Shown: in pieces, positions 1 through 9,443 of the stretch
Layout of the letters: each line of letters starts with the position of its first letter
Numbering within the stretch: position 1 is the first letter of the stretch
NCBI RefSeq assembly: GCF_030440365.1
Contig: NZ_CP124050.1
Coordinates: forward strand, 310,001-374,000
Direction of reading: 5' to 3'
DNA from: [Borrelia] lusitaniae
Lineage (GTDB): Bacteria; Spirochaetota; Spirochaetia; Borreliales; Borreliaceae
Length of the DNA stretch: 64,000 nucleotides
Translations under genes and position numbers: made by a program
The notes under the pieces: model-generated
Told to the model about the DNA's origin: nothing
What the model saw: only the letters and a program-made list of their open reading frames with translations
Database searches by the model: none

Positions 1-79
1 CATTTAAATTTACCTCAGCAACAACGGTACAAATTTTTGAAGTTCCAACATCTAAACCTACTATCAAATTCCTAGACAC
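1..79 (-). CDS. ftsA: Cell division protein FtsA, N-terminal fragment
   Basis: Only the first 26 codons are in the window; the gene runs off the left edge. The start is a GTG at 79-77 that shares one base with the TAG stop of ftsQ, with GGAGAA just upstream. The residues visible include GLDVGTSK, the phosphate-1 loop of the actin/hexokinase ATPase fold, as expected for FtsA. FtsA is the membrane-bound actin homologue that anchors and organises FtsZ at the septum. Its place after ftsQ on the same strand matches the usual ftsQ-ftsA-ftsZ order. Identity rests on a short fragment plus context. Confidence 0.85.
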   Translation of the reverse strand, partial: MSRNLIVGLDVGTSKICTVVAEVNLN

Positions 80-822
80 TAACTTTCTCCTAACAAAATG
101 ATATCACCACTTCTTAAATCTATAATGCCGGGCTTTTCTTTAAGAAAACCAACTACAAGAAACACTTTATGCATAACATCTATTAAATCCATATCGACTG
201 TTATCAATATTTTATTATATATACTTTTAATATACAAAATTACATTATAATCATAGAAATTCAATTTTAAAAAATTCACCTCTGATATTAAATTATACAA
301 ATATTTTTGATTTGTTTTAAGATAATCAAGGCCTCTTATAAGATTAAGCATTCTATCCTCTAGAAAATCTCCTACATTATTATCATTTAAAACTAATCCG
401 CTAATTATAGGTAAATCATAAATTAAACGTTTACTTTTTTCTAAAATTACACCATCTGAGGCAATACAATAATAAGTAATATTGCCATTCACACTTTCTA
501 AAGCAACAGCAACGGGTATTCTTTTCTCTATTTTAATATTGATTTTATTGGGAAACTTAAGATCAACTTTAGCATTCTTTACCCTTAGATCTCTTTTAAG
601 ATTCTCCTCATATATTCTAACATTAGCATTATGATAATATGTATTAGGTTTGATTCCTGAAATCTTTATTATATCCTCTTTGGAAAGAGCAATGTCATTA
701 TTGATGCTAATATACCTAATCAAAAAATAAGGAGACGCAAAAATAATAATTATTATTTCAAAAAAAATTAAAGATGTCAAAAAATATATATACTTAATTA
801 AAAATTTTCTCTCAAAAATCAT
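79..822 (-). CDS. ftsQ: Cell division protein FtsQ/DivIB
   Basis: A 247-residue bitopic protein: a short cytoplasmic start, one hydrophobic segment at about residues 9-36, then an extracytoplasmic region beginning with a POTRA-like domain (about 36-105, with the pattern LRVKNAKVDLKFPNKINI). FtsQ/DivIB links early and late divisome proteins and controls septal wall synthesis. It lies between ftsW and ftsA, the expected place. Sequence conservation in this family is low, so the call rests on topology, the POTRA pattern and position. The stop overlaps the ftsA start by one base, suggesting translational coupling. Confidence 0.85.
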   Translation of the reverse strand: MIFERKFLIKYIYFLTSLIFFEIIIIIFASPYFLIRYISINNDIALSKEDIIKISGIKPNTYYHNANVRIYEENLKRDLRVKNAKVDLKFPNKINIKIEKRIPVAVALESVNGNITYYCIASDGVILEKSKRLIYDLPIISGLVLNDNNVGDFLEDRMLNLIRGLDYLKTNQKYLYNLISEVNFLKLNFYDYNVILYIKSIYNKILITVDMDLIDVMHKVFLVVGFLKEKPGIIDLRSGDIILLGES

Positions 823-858
823 AAACTAACCCGATTTAACACTACTAGAAAAATCTAA

Positions 859-1953
859 TCAATTATTATTTAAATTTTTTGCAACATTTGAAATAAGACC
901 AGAAAGTGCCATGGTAACAATAATAGAAGATCCTCCAGATGAAAAAAACGGCAAATTTATCCCAGTGGGAGGCAAAAGCCCTATTGCAATTAAAATATTC
1001 ATTATACTTTGAAGAAAAATTGCAAGACTTGAAATAAATGCAATAAAAAATTTAAACCTGCTATTAGCATGAATAGCTATAAAATAGCCAAAGTAAAAAA
1101 ATAAAAAAAATAAGCTTATGGCAAACAAAACACCCAAAAATCCCAATTCTTCTCCAAGAACTGAAAAAATAAAATCGGAATTAGCCTCTGGTAGTTTTCC
1201 AAGCTTTACCTCTCCCATTCCAAGACCTTTACCTAGAATTCCTCCACTTTTTAAAGCATTAAGGGATGCTATTATTTGGTAACCTTTACCAGAAGGATCC
1301 TCATAAGGATTAAGAAAGGCAAAAATTCTAGAAACCCTATAAGGTTCAAGCATCAAAAATATAGCAGAAACTGGCAAAAAAGTGATCACAATAGCAAGAA
1401 CATAACTAAATGCCATATTAGAAACAAACAAAACAATAAAAAAAAGAATAGCAAAATAAATAGCTGTTGAATAATCATTTTGCAAAATTATCAACACCCA
1501 AAAAATTGCAAAAATCAACATTGGCTTCAGCCAATATGAAATACCATTGTTTTTTCTTGGATCAAACTTACTCAAATAAGATGAAAGATAAATAGTAAAA
1601 GATATTTTAAAAATCTCAGAAGGTTGAATACTAATGCCTTGAAAGAATATCCATCTCTTTGCTCCAGAAATACTTGGGGATAAAAAAGTTGCAATAATTA
1701 AAAAAAGAGTTATTATTAACACAGGAAATATTGATTTTTTTAAAAAATTTAAAGAAATTCTCTCAAAAACAAGAAAAACTATAAAACTCAAAAAAAGATA
1801 ATTAAGCCTTGTAAAAAATAAAAAATTTGGATTGCCCGTCAGTTCTAAGCTTAAGAAAAAAGAAGAAGTATAAAAAACCACAAGACCATAAGCCACCAAT
1901 AGTAGCAAAACAAGCAAATAGCATATTCTAAGTGAATTTATCTCTACAAACAT
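859..1953 (-). CDS. ftsW: SEDS family septal peptidoglycan polymerase FtsW
   Basis: A 364-residue polytopic membrane protein with about ten hydrophobic segments. Diagnostic SEDS patterns are present: ISGAKRWI and QPSEIFK after the third segment, LPEANSDFIFSVLGEELGF before the late segments, and GINLPFFSSGGSS near the C-terminus. SEDS proteins polymerise lipid II into glycan strands together with a class B penicillin-binding protein. It could be the paralogue RodA, but its position between mraY and ftsQ favours FtsW. The partner ftsI is not in this cluster. It begins six bases after the mraY stop. Confidence 0.93.
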   Translation of the reverse strand: MFVEINSLRICYLLVLLLLVAYGLVVFYTSSFFLSLELTGNPNFLFFTRLNYLFLSFIVFLVFERISLNFLKKSIFPVLIITLFLIIATFLSPSISGAKRWIFFQGISIQPSEIFKISFTIYLSSYLSKFDPRKNNGISYWLKPMLIFAIFWVLIILQNDYSTAIYFAILFFIVLFVSNMAFSYVLAIVITFLPVSAIFLMLEPYRVSRIFAFLNPYEDPSGKGYQIIASLNALKSGGILGKGLGMGEVKLGKLPEANSDFIFSVLGEELGFLGVLFAISLFFLFFYFGYFIAIHANSRFKFFIAFISSLAIFLQSIMNILIAIGLLPPTGINLPFFSSGGSSIIVTMALSGLISNVAKNLNNN

Positions 1954-1959
1954 AGCAAA

Positions 1960-3015
1960 TTATCTGATTTTTATCGTACTTAAAGCAATTATAGCAAATA
2001 TTAACCCTATTATCCAAAATCTAATAACAACTTGCATTTCAGACCACCCAAGTTCTTCAAAATGATGATGAAGTGGGGCCATTTTAAATACTCTTTTTTT
2101 GGTCTTTTTGTAAACCAGAACTTGAATAATTACAGACATAGTTTCAATAATAAAAACACCTGCAAGAATTGAAAAAAGTATTTCACTTTTTAAAATCAAA
2201 GCTGCCATTCCAAGAATGGCGCCCAAAGCCAAACTACCTGTATCTCCCATCATAATTTTAGCAGGATAGGCATTAAACCATAAAAATCCAAAACTACCTC
2301 CAAGCAAAGCTCCAAGAAATATTACAAGTTCTTCAGAACCTTTAATATTTGGAATATATAAATAAGCTGCAAAATCAGCCCTGCTTGTAAGATAGGCAAT
2401 TATTATTAAAGCTCCTGTTATAACTATACTTAATCCAATTGCAAGTCCATCAAGCCCATCTGTTAAATTAAAAGAATTAGAAGCAGAAATTAAAATAAAC
2501 ATGCCAAAAGGAATGTAAAGCACCCCCAAATCTATTTGAAAAGACTTAACAAAAGGAAAATAGATTATGCTAACATGCTCACCTCCAAAATAATAAAGAA
2601 TGCTAACAGAAATAAAAGAAAATATTATTTGCCCATAAATCTTAAATCGAGCTTTAAGCCCATCTGAGGTTTTCTTTTTAATTTTCAAAAAATCATCTAT
2701 AAATCCCAAAAAAGCAAATCCAAGCATAACAAAAACCATAATTAAAAAATAAATATTTAAAATATTACTCCAAAACAATAAAGAGATAAAAACACAAAAA
2801 AAAATAAGAATGCCTCCCATAGTAGGAATTCCTGTTTTTTCACTCAAATGTCTTTTAGGGCCATCTTCTCTTAAAATCTGATCGACTTTTAATTTTTTTA
2901 GCCTTAAAATAATATGGGGTCCTACAATCAAAGAAAGCAAAAATGCAAAAATTGTAGCATAAGCCATTCTAAAGGTAATATATTTAAGTAAACGAAAACC
3001 CAAAAGGTAAAACAT
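1960..3015 (-). CDS. mraY: Phospho-N-acetylmuramoyl-pentapeptide transferase MraY
   Basis: A 351-residue multi-spanning membrane enzyme that moves phospho-MurNAc-pentapeptide from UDP onto undecaprenyl phosphate, giving lipid I. The family signatures are clear: GPKRHLSEKTGIPTMGG near residue 55, LGFIDDFLKIKKK near 105, NLTDGLDGLA near 185 with the catalytic aspartates, MMGDTGSLALG near 255 and PLHHHFEELGW near 315. Length is normal. GAGG-like spacing is replaced by GAGG five bases before the ATG. It is coupled closely to murF upstream and ftsW downstream, so the three probably share a transcript. Confidence 0.97.
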   Translation of the reverse strand: MFYLLGFRLLKYITFRMAYATIFAFLLSLIVGPHIILRLKKLKVDQILREDGPKRHLSEKTGIPTMGGILIFFCVFISLLFWSNILNIYFLIMVFVMLGFAFLGFIDDFLKIKKKTSDGLKARFKIYGQIIFSFISVSILYYFGGEHVSIIYFPFVKSFQIDLGVLYIPFGMFILISASNSFNLTDGLDGLAIGLSIVITGALIIIAYLTSRADFAAYLYIPNIKGSEELVIFLGALLGGSFGFLWFNAYPAKIMMGDTGSLALGAILGMAALILKSEILFSILAGVFIIETMSVIIQVLVYKKTKKRVFKMAPLHHHFEELGWSEMQVVIRFWIIGLIFAIIALSTIKIR

Positions 3016-3032
3016 AAATGCCTCATTATCAT

Positions 3033-4424
3033 CTAAATATAATTTAAAATTCTCTCCAATCTGTTGAACCTTGAGCCCTTAATTACAATAAAAACTGAAG
3101 GTTCTAAACTTTTTAAAAAAAAATCAAGAAATTTGTCAAACTCACTAAAATAATATAAACACTTTTCAACTAAATTCTCAGAATCCCTAACATCTAAAAA
3201 TTCTTTGCCAATTAGAAAAATTTTATCAAAATTCATTAAAACAGCCTCTTGAATTAAATCTTTGTGAGTTTTGTATGCAAATTCTCCAAGCTCTTTAAAA
3301 GCCCCAAGAACTATAAATTTTTTGTTTTGGATATTAAGATCTAAAATCATATTTTTTAAGGCCATAAAAGAACCCATATTGCCATTATAAGAATCATTTA
3401 AAATTAAATATCCATTTTTTGTCAAAATTTCTGTCCTACCCTTTTGAAAAGAAGTTTCAATAAGGCCTTCTTTTATTTCTTTTTCACTCATTCCTAAAAA
3501 TAGGGCCAAATTAATACACCCTATTGCATTAAAAATATTATGCCGACCTAGCAATAAAATAGAGTACTCAAAACCCTTGTAAACAAAATCATAAGAAAAT
3601 TTTCCTTTCAGAAAAGAAAATGATTTAATATCAAGATTTTCAAAATCAAAATAAATTATTTTAACATTTGGATTTTCCATTTTTGCTCTTTTTTCAAGAT
3701 AAAAACAATAATCATTCGTTTCATTTACAACAAAGATTTCAATGTTTTTGCCAATTATTTTGCTCTTTTCACAAGCAATAGCTTTTAGTTCTTTGAAAGC
3801 TTGCATATGTGCATAACTTATATTCGTAATAATAACAATTTCTGGTTTTAAAATTTGGGACAAGAGATCCATTTCTCCAACATAACTAACTCCAACTTCA
3901 AAAACAGCATATTCTTCATTACCTTCTGCTCTTAAAATACTAAGAGGAAGCCCAATGTCAGAATTTAAATTGCCCCAAGTTTTGTAAGTTTGATATTTCT
4001 TTGAAAGTATACTATAAAGCATTTCTTTGGTTGTAGTCTTACCATTGCTACCTGTAATAGCAATTCTTTTAAAGCTTGCCCTTTCAATTAAAAACGATGC
4101 TAAAGTTTGAAGAAGTTTTATTACATTGCTTGTAAGTAAAAAAACTAACTCTTCATTATCATTTAAATATTCAATACACTCAGATTCATGCTCTCTTGAA
4201 CATATAAAACATTTAACACCCAAATCGATTAAATATTTAACAAAAGAAAATCCATCTACTTTATTTCCTTTATATGCAAAATAAAGACTAACGTTGATAT
4301 TATTACCCTTTATTTCACGACTATCTAAAGAGTAAAAAGATACTACCTTTTCAATATTTTTTATATTTCCTACAAACTTAACATCTTTAGAAGAGATTAA
4401 AATATCCTTAATCTTTATACGCAC
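3033..4424 (-). CDS. murF: UDP-MurNAc-tripeptide--D-Ala-D-Ala ligase MurF
   Basis: A 463-residue cytoplasmic Mur ligase that adds D-alanyl-D-alanine to the UDP-MurNAc tripeptide. The ATP loop AITGSNGKTTTKEML lies near residues 122-136, followed by Mur-ligase central patterns (TWGNLNSDIGLPLS, VFEVGVSYVGEMD) and a C-terminal domain with ILNDSYNGNMGS. Spirochaete murein in this genus carries ornithine, so the tripeptide substrate may differ from E. coli; that is known biology, not visible here. The start is GTG at 4424 with GAGG five bases upstream. It directly precedes mraY, the next pathway step. Confidence 0.95.
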   Translation of the reverse strand: MRIKIKDILISSKDVKFVGNIKNIEKVVSFYSLDSREIKGNNINVSLYFAYKGNKVDGFSFVKYLIDLGVKCFICSREHESECIEYLNDNEELVFLLTSNVIKLLQTLASFLIERASFKRIAITGSNGKTTTKEMLYSILSKKYQTYKTWGNLNSDIGLPLSILRAEGNEEYAVFEVGVSYVGEMDLLSQILKPEIVIITNISYAHMQAFKELKAIACEKSKIIGKNIEIFVVNETNDYCFYLEKRAKMENPNVKIIYFDFENLDIKSFSFLKGKFSYDFVYKGFEYSILLLGRHNIFNAIGCINLALFLGMSEKEIKEGLIETSFQKGRTEILTKNGYLILNDSYNGNMGSFMALKNMILDLNIQNKKFIVLGAFKELGEFAYKTHKDLIQEAVLMNFDKIFLIGKEFLDVRDSENLVEKCLYYFSEFDKFLDFFLKSLEPSVFIVIKGSRFNRLERILNYI

Positions 4425-4445
4425 TAAAACCTCATTCTAAATCTT

Positions 4446-4727
4446 TTACTTATCAAAAATATTTATATCTTCATTAGCTTTTTTTTCCAAATTTAATTCT
4501 CCAAAATAAAAACTCTCTATTCTATTAATATTTTCAAGCTCATATATTACTGTAAGCAATCTTAAATTATCATCAATAATATTTTCCTGTTCATTGTCTA
4601 AGTTATTAAATTCTCTAAGCTTTACAACATATCTGAAATTTAAATAAATATTAAAACACGCTACAACTGTTAGTATCACAATTAAGATACAATAAACTTT
4701 AAACTCAATTTTACTTATACTATTCAT
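4446..4727 (-). CDS. ftsL: FtsL-like small bitopic divisome protein
   Basis: A 93-residue protein with a short cytoplasmic tail, one membrane helix at about residues 12-30 and a following stretch with heptad-like leucines (about 35-75), the layout of FtsL/DivIC. Its ATG overlaps the rsmH stop by four bases (ATGA) and murF follows, which is where ftsL sits in most mraW-containing clusters. FtsL-type sequences are too short and divergent to identify by motif, so the name rests on topology and position. DivIC-like or an unrelated membrane protein are the alternatives. Confidence 0.65.
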   Translation of the reverse strand: MNSISKIEFKVYCILIVILTVVACFNIYLNFRYVVKLREFNNLDNEQENIIDDNLRLLTVIYELENINRIESFYFGELNLEKKANEDINIFDK

Positions 4728-5614
4728 ATTTTTTTTAAAGCTCTAAGCTTTGCGCTCCTTGAAGGTTTATTTTTTTTAATCTCATCAAAACTTGGAATAA
4801 TTGGCTTTTTTGAAATCTTGACATACAAATCGCAACTTAAATTTTTAAAAAAATCTTTTACAATACGATCCTCTATTGAATGAAACGTAATAATAGCCAA
4901 GATTCCATCTTTGGCTAAATTCTCTACCCATAAAGGCAAACTTCTTTTAAGCCTATTAAGCTCATCATTGACATAAATTCTTAACGCTTGAAAAGTTTTT
5001 GTAGCTGGATTTATTTTAACTTTTGAAAAAGGATAAACTTTGTTTATTATGGATTGCAACTCTTTTGTAGTTTGTATTTTTTTAATTTTTCGATATTCTA
5101 CAATAGCTTTAGAAATTCGCCTAGAATAATGCTCATTGCTTAAATCATAAATTAAACTTTCAAGATCATATTTACTAAAAGTGTTTACAATCTCAGCTGC
5201 GCTAATACTGCAAGAAGAAGAGCAAAGTCTCATGTCCAAAGGTTCATCTTCAAGAAAAGAAAATCCCTTTTTACTGGCCTTGTAATGAAACATAGAAATA
5301 CCAAGATCAACTAAAATAAAATTGGCTTTAACATTTAAAGGATAATTGACGAAAAAATTATCAAACCAATCATTAAAATATGTAATTCTCTCTTCAAAAA
5401 TAAGAAGAAACTGCTTTGCTCTTTTTAAAATTTGAGGATCTCTTTCAATACCAACCAAGCTTAAAAAATCATATTTTTCAAGAATCGCTTTTGCATGAGC
5501 ACCTTCTCCAAGAGTAGAATCAATATACATTAAATCGTTTTTTACAGGCAAATCTTCTATAAGCTTACAAATTGCATCAAGAAGTACTGGAAAATGAAAA
5601 ACATTATTATTCAT
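4724..5614 (-). CDS. rsmH: 16S rRNA m4C1402 methyltransferase RsmH (MraW)
   Basis: A 296-residue SAM-dependent methyltransferase that modifies the ribosomal decoding site. The SAM-binding motif YIDSTLGEGAHAKAILEKY is at about residues 26-44. FILVDLGISMFHY, the marker GFSFLEDEPLDMRL, and the C-terminal ITFHSIEDRIVKDFF and PIIPSFDEIKKNKPSRSAKLR are all characteristic. Length is slightly below the usual 300-315. It is the first of the wall and division genes, overlapping the ftsL-like gene by four bases and the upstream gene by eight, so translation is probably coupled. Confidence 0.96.
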   Translation of the reverse strand: MNNNVFHFPVLLDAICKLIEDLPVKNDLMYIDSTLGEGAHAKAILEKYDFLSLVGIERDPQILKRAKQFLLIFEERITYFNDWFDNFFVNYPLNVKANFILVDLGISMFHYKASKKGFSFLEDEPLDMRLCSSSCSISAAEIVNTFSKYDLESLIYDLSNEHYSRRISKAIVEYRKIKKIQTTKELQSIINKVYPFSKVKINPATKTFQALRIYVNDELNRLKRSLPLWVENLAKDGILAIITFHSIEDRIVKDFFKNLSCDLYVKISKKPIIPSFDEIKKNKPSRSAKLRALKKI

Positions 5615-6443
5615 TTAATTTAAACCTGTAAATTATTTTTTTTTCATTTCCATAAACATCACCATATTTTATTTCAAGTTCATTCTTACCCTTAATAAAA
5701 TCAAGATCATTTATTCTAAGGCATCCGCCATCTTTTTTAATATTCAAAATATCTAATCCATAATTTTTCTCTTGCGCTAAAGCATATGTATTATTAATTA
5801 AAAAAATATTTTGAAAATCTGAACGAAAAATACTTTTATTATTCAAAATAGCCTCAAAATAATAAATTCCTTTAAGAGAATTTTCAAAAGATTTTACTTT
5901 TTGAGTATTAAAATACAATAAAAGACTGTATTGACCAGAATCAACATTTAAATTTATATTTTTGGATAATTCTAATCTTTCATCATCACCCTTGCCTTTT
6001 AAAAAAACTCTTCCTAAACTATATACCGTATCAACGACTAAATTGTTTCTATTCTTGATAACAAATAAAGGATTAATAATCTTTTTAGTATCAGGATCAT
6101 TAACTACTAAATCAATAACACTATTTTCATCTTTTAAAAAAATTTTTCCAAGTTTATAAAAAAATTCCCCTAAAACCTCTAAATGCAAATTTAAATTGTT
6201 GTCAAAAATGATTAAAATACTACTTTTCTTTCCCAAACTATTTTTTGAATATAAAATTTTATAATTATTAGAAAAAACAGATATGGTCTTTTCTAAAGGT
6301 CTAAGCCTTACTCCAATATTCAATTTATTATTATCCAATACGCCAAAATCTTTAACTAAAGCGAACTTTTCACCATTTCTAAATTCCAAAAATGGATATA
6401 AATCCAAAATATTAAAGAAAAATATAAAAAAAATTAAAATCAC
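5607..6443 (-). CDS. Unrecognised exported beta-rich protein
   Basis: A 278-residue protein I cannot assign to a family. It starts with a hydrophobic stretch (about residues 1-14) that could be a signal peptide or anchor. The rest alternates short hydrophobic and charged segments typical of beta sandwiches, with no cysteine-based lipobox. It overlaps rsmH by eight bases at its end and the upstream gene by four at its start, so it belongs to the same transcript as the division genes. An envelope role is an inference from this context only. Confidence 0.7.
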   Translation of the reverse strand: MILIFFIFFFNILDLYPFLEFRNGEKFALVKDFGVLDNNKLNIGVRLRPLEKTISVFSNNYKILYSKNSLGKKSSILIIFDNNLNLHLEVLGEFFYKLGKIFLKDENSVIDLVVNDPDTKKIINPLFVIKNRNNLVVDTVYSLGRVFLKGKGDDERLELSKNINLNVDSGQYSLLLYFNTQKVKSFENSLKGIYYFEAILNNKSIFRSDFQNIFLINNTYALAQEKNYGLDILNIKKDGGCLRINDLDFIKGKNELEIKYGDVYGNEKKIIYRFKLNE

Positions 6444-7516
6444 TGCCCCAATCCCAAATATTTTAAATCATTATTACCATTAAAATACAAAAGTCCTTTT
6501 TCAAATTCAACAAAAGAGCTTATTTCATCTTTAATAAAAACATTATCAAACAATCTAAAAGAATTTGCAGAATAAGTTTTTATATTAATAATTTTTTCAC
6601 TCTCAAAATAAAAATATACTCTGTAAATATTTTGAAAATAATCATATGATGCTCTTAAAATAGAATTTTTATTTTCAACTTTAAATATTTTACCACTTTT
6701 AATATTTATAACCACAAGTGAATTTTTGCCTTCAATAAACAAATTATGATAATCATCTATTTTTATAAAAGTCTCAAAACTATCAATAGCTATGTTGTTT
6801 AATTCTAAAATTTTTTTATAATTACTCTCTAAATCAATTATTTCTAAAAAATATTCGAGATTGCCTTTTAGTAAAACTAAATATTTATTGTCAGAGCTTA
6901 ATTTAACAAAACATGTTGGAAAATTTCTCTTTGAAAAATCTTCCTTATAAATTATCTTGCCTTGCTTATATATATAAACCTCGCCGTTAGAAAGCCCTAA
7001 AACTAAAATTTCATTATTATAGTCCACACTCAAAATTGAATTCAAAAAATTGAGCACTAGTATATTGTTTCCACTAGAATCATAAATCTCTAAAGTTTTA
7101 TACAAATTGTTTAAAGTAAAAATTAAATTATTTATTACAAAAACAAAATCTTTAAACTTAAGGGTAAATAAAAATTTATTATTTTTAACAGAAAAAACAG
7201 AATAATCTTCACTAGAATCAAAAAGAACATAATAATAATCTGAATAACTTATTAATTTGTCGCTTAAAAGGGAGTAAAAAGATTCTCTAAAATTAAGATT
7301 TAAAACCTTATTTGATATAAAAACATTCTTGCTTAAATTGATATTTTTATAATAAGATTTATTTTCAAAATTCTTAAAATCATAAAAATTAGATACATTA
7401 ATGGTAGGTCTTATAAAGAAATCAATCAAAATTATAAATAATAAAAACAAACTCAAAATCAAAAAAATTTTTAATTTTCTGAATTTAATTGTGCCTTCTT
7501 CTACATTAAAACTCAA
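6440..7516 (-). CDS. Unrecognised membrane-anchored beta-propeller-like protein
   Basis: A 358-residue protein with one membrane helix at about residues 15-35 and a large extracytoplasmic part. From about residue 120 the sequence shows repeated units of beta strands in the style of WD-like propellers, for example VDYNNEILVLGLSNGEVYIY followed by VKLSSDNKYLVLLKGN. No catalytic motif is visible. It overlaps the next gene by four bases and is linked to the wall and division genes. A propeller scaffold for an envelope complex is possible but unproven. Confidence 0.7.
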   Translation of the reverse strand: MSFNVEEGTIKFRKLKIFLILSLFLLFIILIDFFIRPTINVSNFYDFKNFENKSYYKNINLSKNVFISNKVLNLNFRESFYSLLSDKLISYSDYYYVLFDSSEDYSVFSVKNNKFLFTLKFKDFVFVINNLIFTLNNLYKTLEIYDSSGNNILVLNFLNSILSVDYNNEILVLGLSNGEVYIYKQGKIIYKEDFSKRNFPTCFVKLSSDNKYLVLLKGNLEYFLEIIDLESNYKKILELNNIAIDSFETFIKIDDYHNLFIEGKNSLVVINIKSGKIFKVENKNSILRASYDYFQNIYRVYFYFESEKIINIKTYSANSFRLFDNVFIKDEISSFVEFEKGLLYFNGNNDLKYLGLGQ

Positions 7517-7536
7517 TATAACTATTTTCTCCCGCT

Positions 7537-8304
7537 TTAATCTATATATTTTGCCTTAATTAAATCTGAATCAAACTTTGAAGACCAAACTCCATGAAAC
7601 CTTGAAAATTTTTCAGCAGCTTCTTTTTGAGAAGTTATAGTAGCTAAAACTCTTCCAGCTTCAAGATAACCAAGAGAATGCAGTGCAAATTCATGAGATC
7701 CACTAATCTCATATTTGCCTCTTAAAATAAATGCTCCTTCTTCTAAAAGCTCCAACACTTTAATAAGATGTTCAAATTGATATTTATAATAAGGACTCTC
7801 AAGTTTTAAATTTTTAGAAAAATCTCTAAAATCAATAATATTTTTAGAAAAAACAATAAATTTAAGATAAATTTCATCAAGAAAAACAAGCGTTTTAGAA
7901 TCTTTTTTGCTAAAATTTTTAGCCAAATCAATCAAATAGCCCAATTTTTTAACAATCAAAAACCTCTCTTCGGGGTTTAAATTAAGAAGCTGAGGCATTT
8001 CAATCAACTCTCTTGGGGTGATACTAAGAACAGGGCTAATAACTAAACTAAAATCAGAAATCAATCCAGATAAAATTTTTTTTATAGAATAATTTACTTT
8101 CAATCTAGGCCTAGTATAAAAATAATTTAAAGACGAAATATAGCTTAAAACATTTAAATTGAAATCAATAAGATCAAATGAAAGTTTAGCATTTGATGTA
8201 AATTCGCTAATCTCTTTTATAGCTGCTATATCATTTAAAGTCCTTAAAATCAGATTGTTAAGATACACTATTTTTTTATAATTTTCATTATCAATTAAAT
8301 CCAT
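7537..8304 (-). CDS. Unrecognised mostly helical protein
   Basis: A 255-residue protein without signal peptide or membrane helix, predicted mostly helical from its leucine spacing. I recognise no family. It contains the pattern HEFALHSLGYLEAGRVLATI near residues 205-224, where a His and Glu recur, but this is not enough to call a metal site. The ATG has a weak AGG upstream (GGCAGG, five bases away). It is the first gene after a 299-base gap and may open the transcript that leads into the wall and division genes. Confidence 0.7.
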   Translation of the reverse strand: MDLIDNENYKKIVYLNNLILRTLNDIAAIKEISEFTSNAKLSFDLIDFNLNVLSYISSLNYFYTRPRLKVNYSIKKILSGLISDFSLVISPVLSITPRELIEMPQLLNLNPEERFLIVKKLGYLIDLAKNFSKKDSKTLVFLDEIYLKFIVFSKNIIDFRDFSKNLKLESPYYKYQFEHLIKVLELLEEGAFILRGKYEISGSHEFALHSLGYLEAGRVLATITSQKEAAEKFSRFHGVWSSKFDSDLIKAKYID

Positions 8305-8603
8305 AAAACCTGCCTAAACTCATACAAAGGTGATTTATAAGCTATCTAATATATTGATTTTAACAAAAAACATATTAAATATTTTAACAAGTTATAAATT
8401 TATAAAAAATACCCCCTTAAGATTAACTCTTACAAATAAAATTTAAACACACTTATAACAAATTATGCAAAATTTTAACTAATTTTTAAAAACAGCAAGC
8501 CTTAAAATATAAAGAATTCTCTAGCTTTATTAAAGATTAGATTAAATTAAACATTCAAATAACAATATTTACTAAAAAATACTTACTAAAACAAACATTA
8601 AAC
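8305..8603. other. Intergenic stretch of 299 bases
   Basis: No open frame of useful size and no RNA fold is apparent. The DNA is extremely AT-rich. It should hold the end of the rlmE-cheW-nadK transcript and the promoter of the minus-strand gene starting at 8304. I see no GC-rich hairpin followed by a T tract. Near 8567-8592 there are two imperfect direct copies of TTACTAAAA, which may be chance in such DNA. Confidence 0.5.
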
Positions 8604-9443
8604 TTACAACAATTTGTTTTTCAATCTCTTAACAAAAGTATCCGTGCAAAATGCAACAAAATTCAAGCTTTGAGAAGAAATTTTAAATTCAAAAACAACA
8701 TCAACCCCAAAAGAACCAAAATTAATTCCATCTAAAAAAATTGATGCTGCTGCTATAAAATATTCCTTTGGAAAAGAAAGAGAAAGTTTGCTTAATTTAG
8801 AAAATACAAAAGAACGATTATAAACAGAGTGGGGAGAAATGGGTGTGAGCAAAAATCCCTCAAGATCTGCTTCTAAAATAGGACCTCCTGCTGAAAAAGA
8901 ATACCCTGTTGAACCTGTTGGAGTAGATACAATTATTCCATCACTTTTATATGATAAAAAACTTTCAGAATTAACCCTAAGATCTACATAAATCATTTTA
9001 TTAAGAACGCTTGAACGAATAATAATATCATTTAAAGCATATTTAGAAATTAAATCTTTACCGTGCTGACAAGCGGTTACATGAAGTAAAAATCTTTTAT
9101 TAATAATTAAAGAATTGTTAAAAAATCTATCTATGACTTTTTTAAAATCTTCAATCTTAATATCTGCTAAAAACCCTACCTTGCCCATATTAATTGAAAT
9201 AATTGGAATATTAATATTTTTACTCTCAAGAAGCAAGCTAACAGCCAAAAGAACTGTTCCATCTCCTCCTAAAGTTATCAAAAAAAGAAAATTTTCTCTT
9301 GGAAGAGACAATAAAGGCTTGCCAACATCTATTAATACCACCTCAACAAAATATTTAGTTTCTAAATAAACTTTAATATCATTGCCTAAAATACTAGCTC
9401 CCGACTTTAAAGTATTAATGCAAATAAGAGCCTTATTCTTCAT
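8604..9443 (-). CDS. nadK: NAD kinase
   Basis: A 279-residue ATP-NAD kinase that makes NADP in the cytoplasm. The GGDGT nucleotide-binding motif is at residues 59-63, and the second conserved block TPTGSTGYSFSAGGP follows near residue 180. I chose the ATG at 9443, which overlaps the cheW end by 11 bases. A longer frame from 9503 exists but would add 20 residues not found in the family, and it lies inside cheW. Co-transcription with cheW is likely from the overlap; there is no clear functional link between them. Confidence 0.95.
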   Translation of the reverse strand: MKNKALICINTLKSGASILGNDIKVYLETKYFVEVVLIDVGKPLLSLPRENFLFLITLGGDGTVLLAVSLLLESKNINIPIISINMGKVGFLADIKIEDFKKVIDRFFNNSLIINKRFLLHVTACQHGKDLISKYALNDIIIRSSVLNKMIYVDLRVNSESFLSYKSDGIIVSTPTGSTGYSFSAGGPILEADLEGFLLTPISPHSVYNRSFVFSKLSKLSLSFPKEYFIAAASIFLDGINFGSFGVDVVFEFKISSQSLNFVAFCTDTFVKRLKNKLL

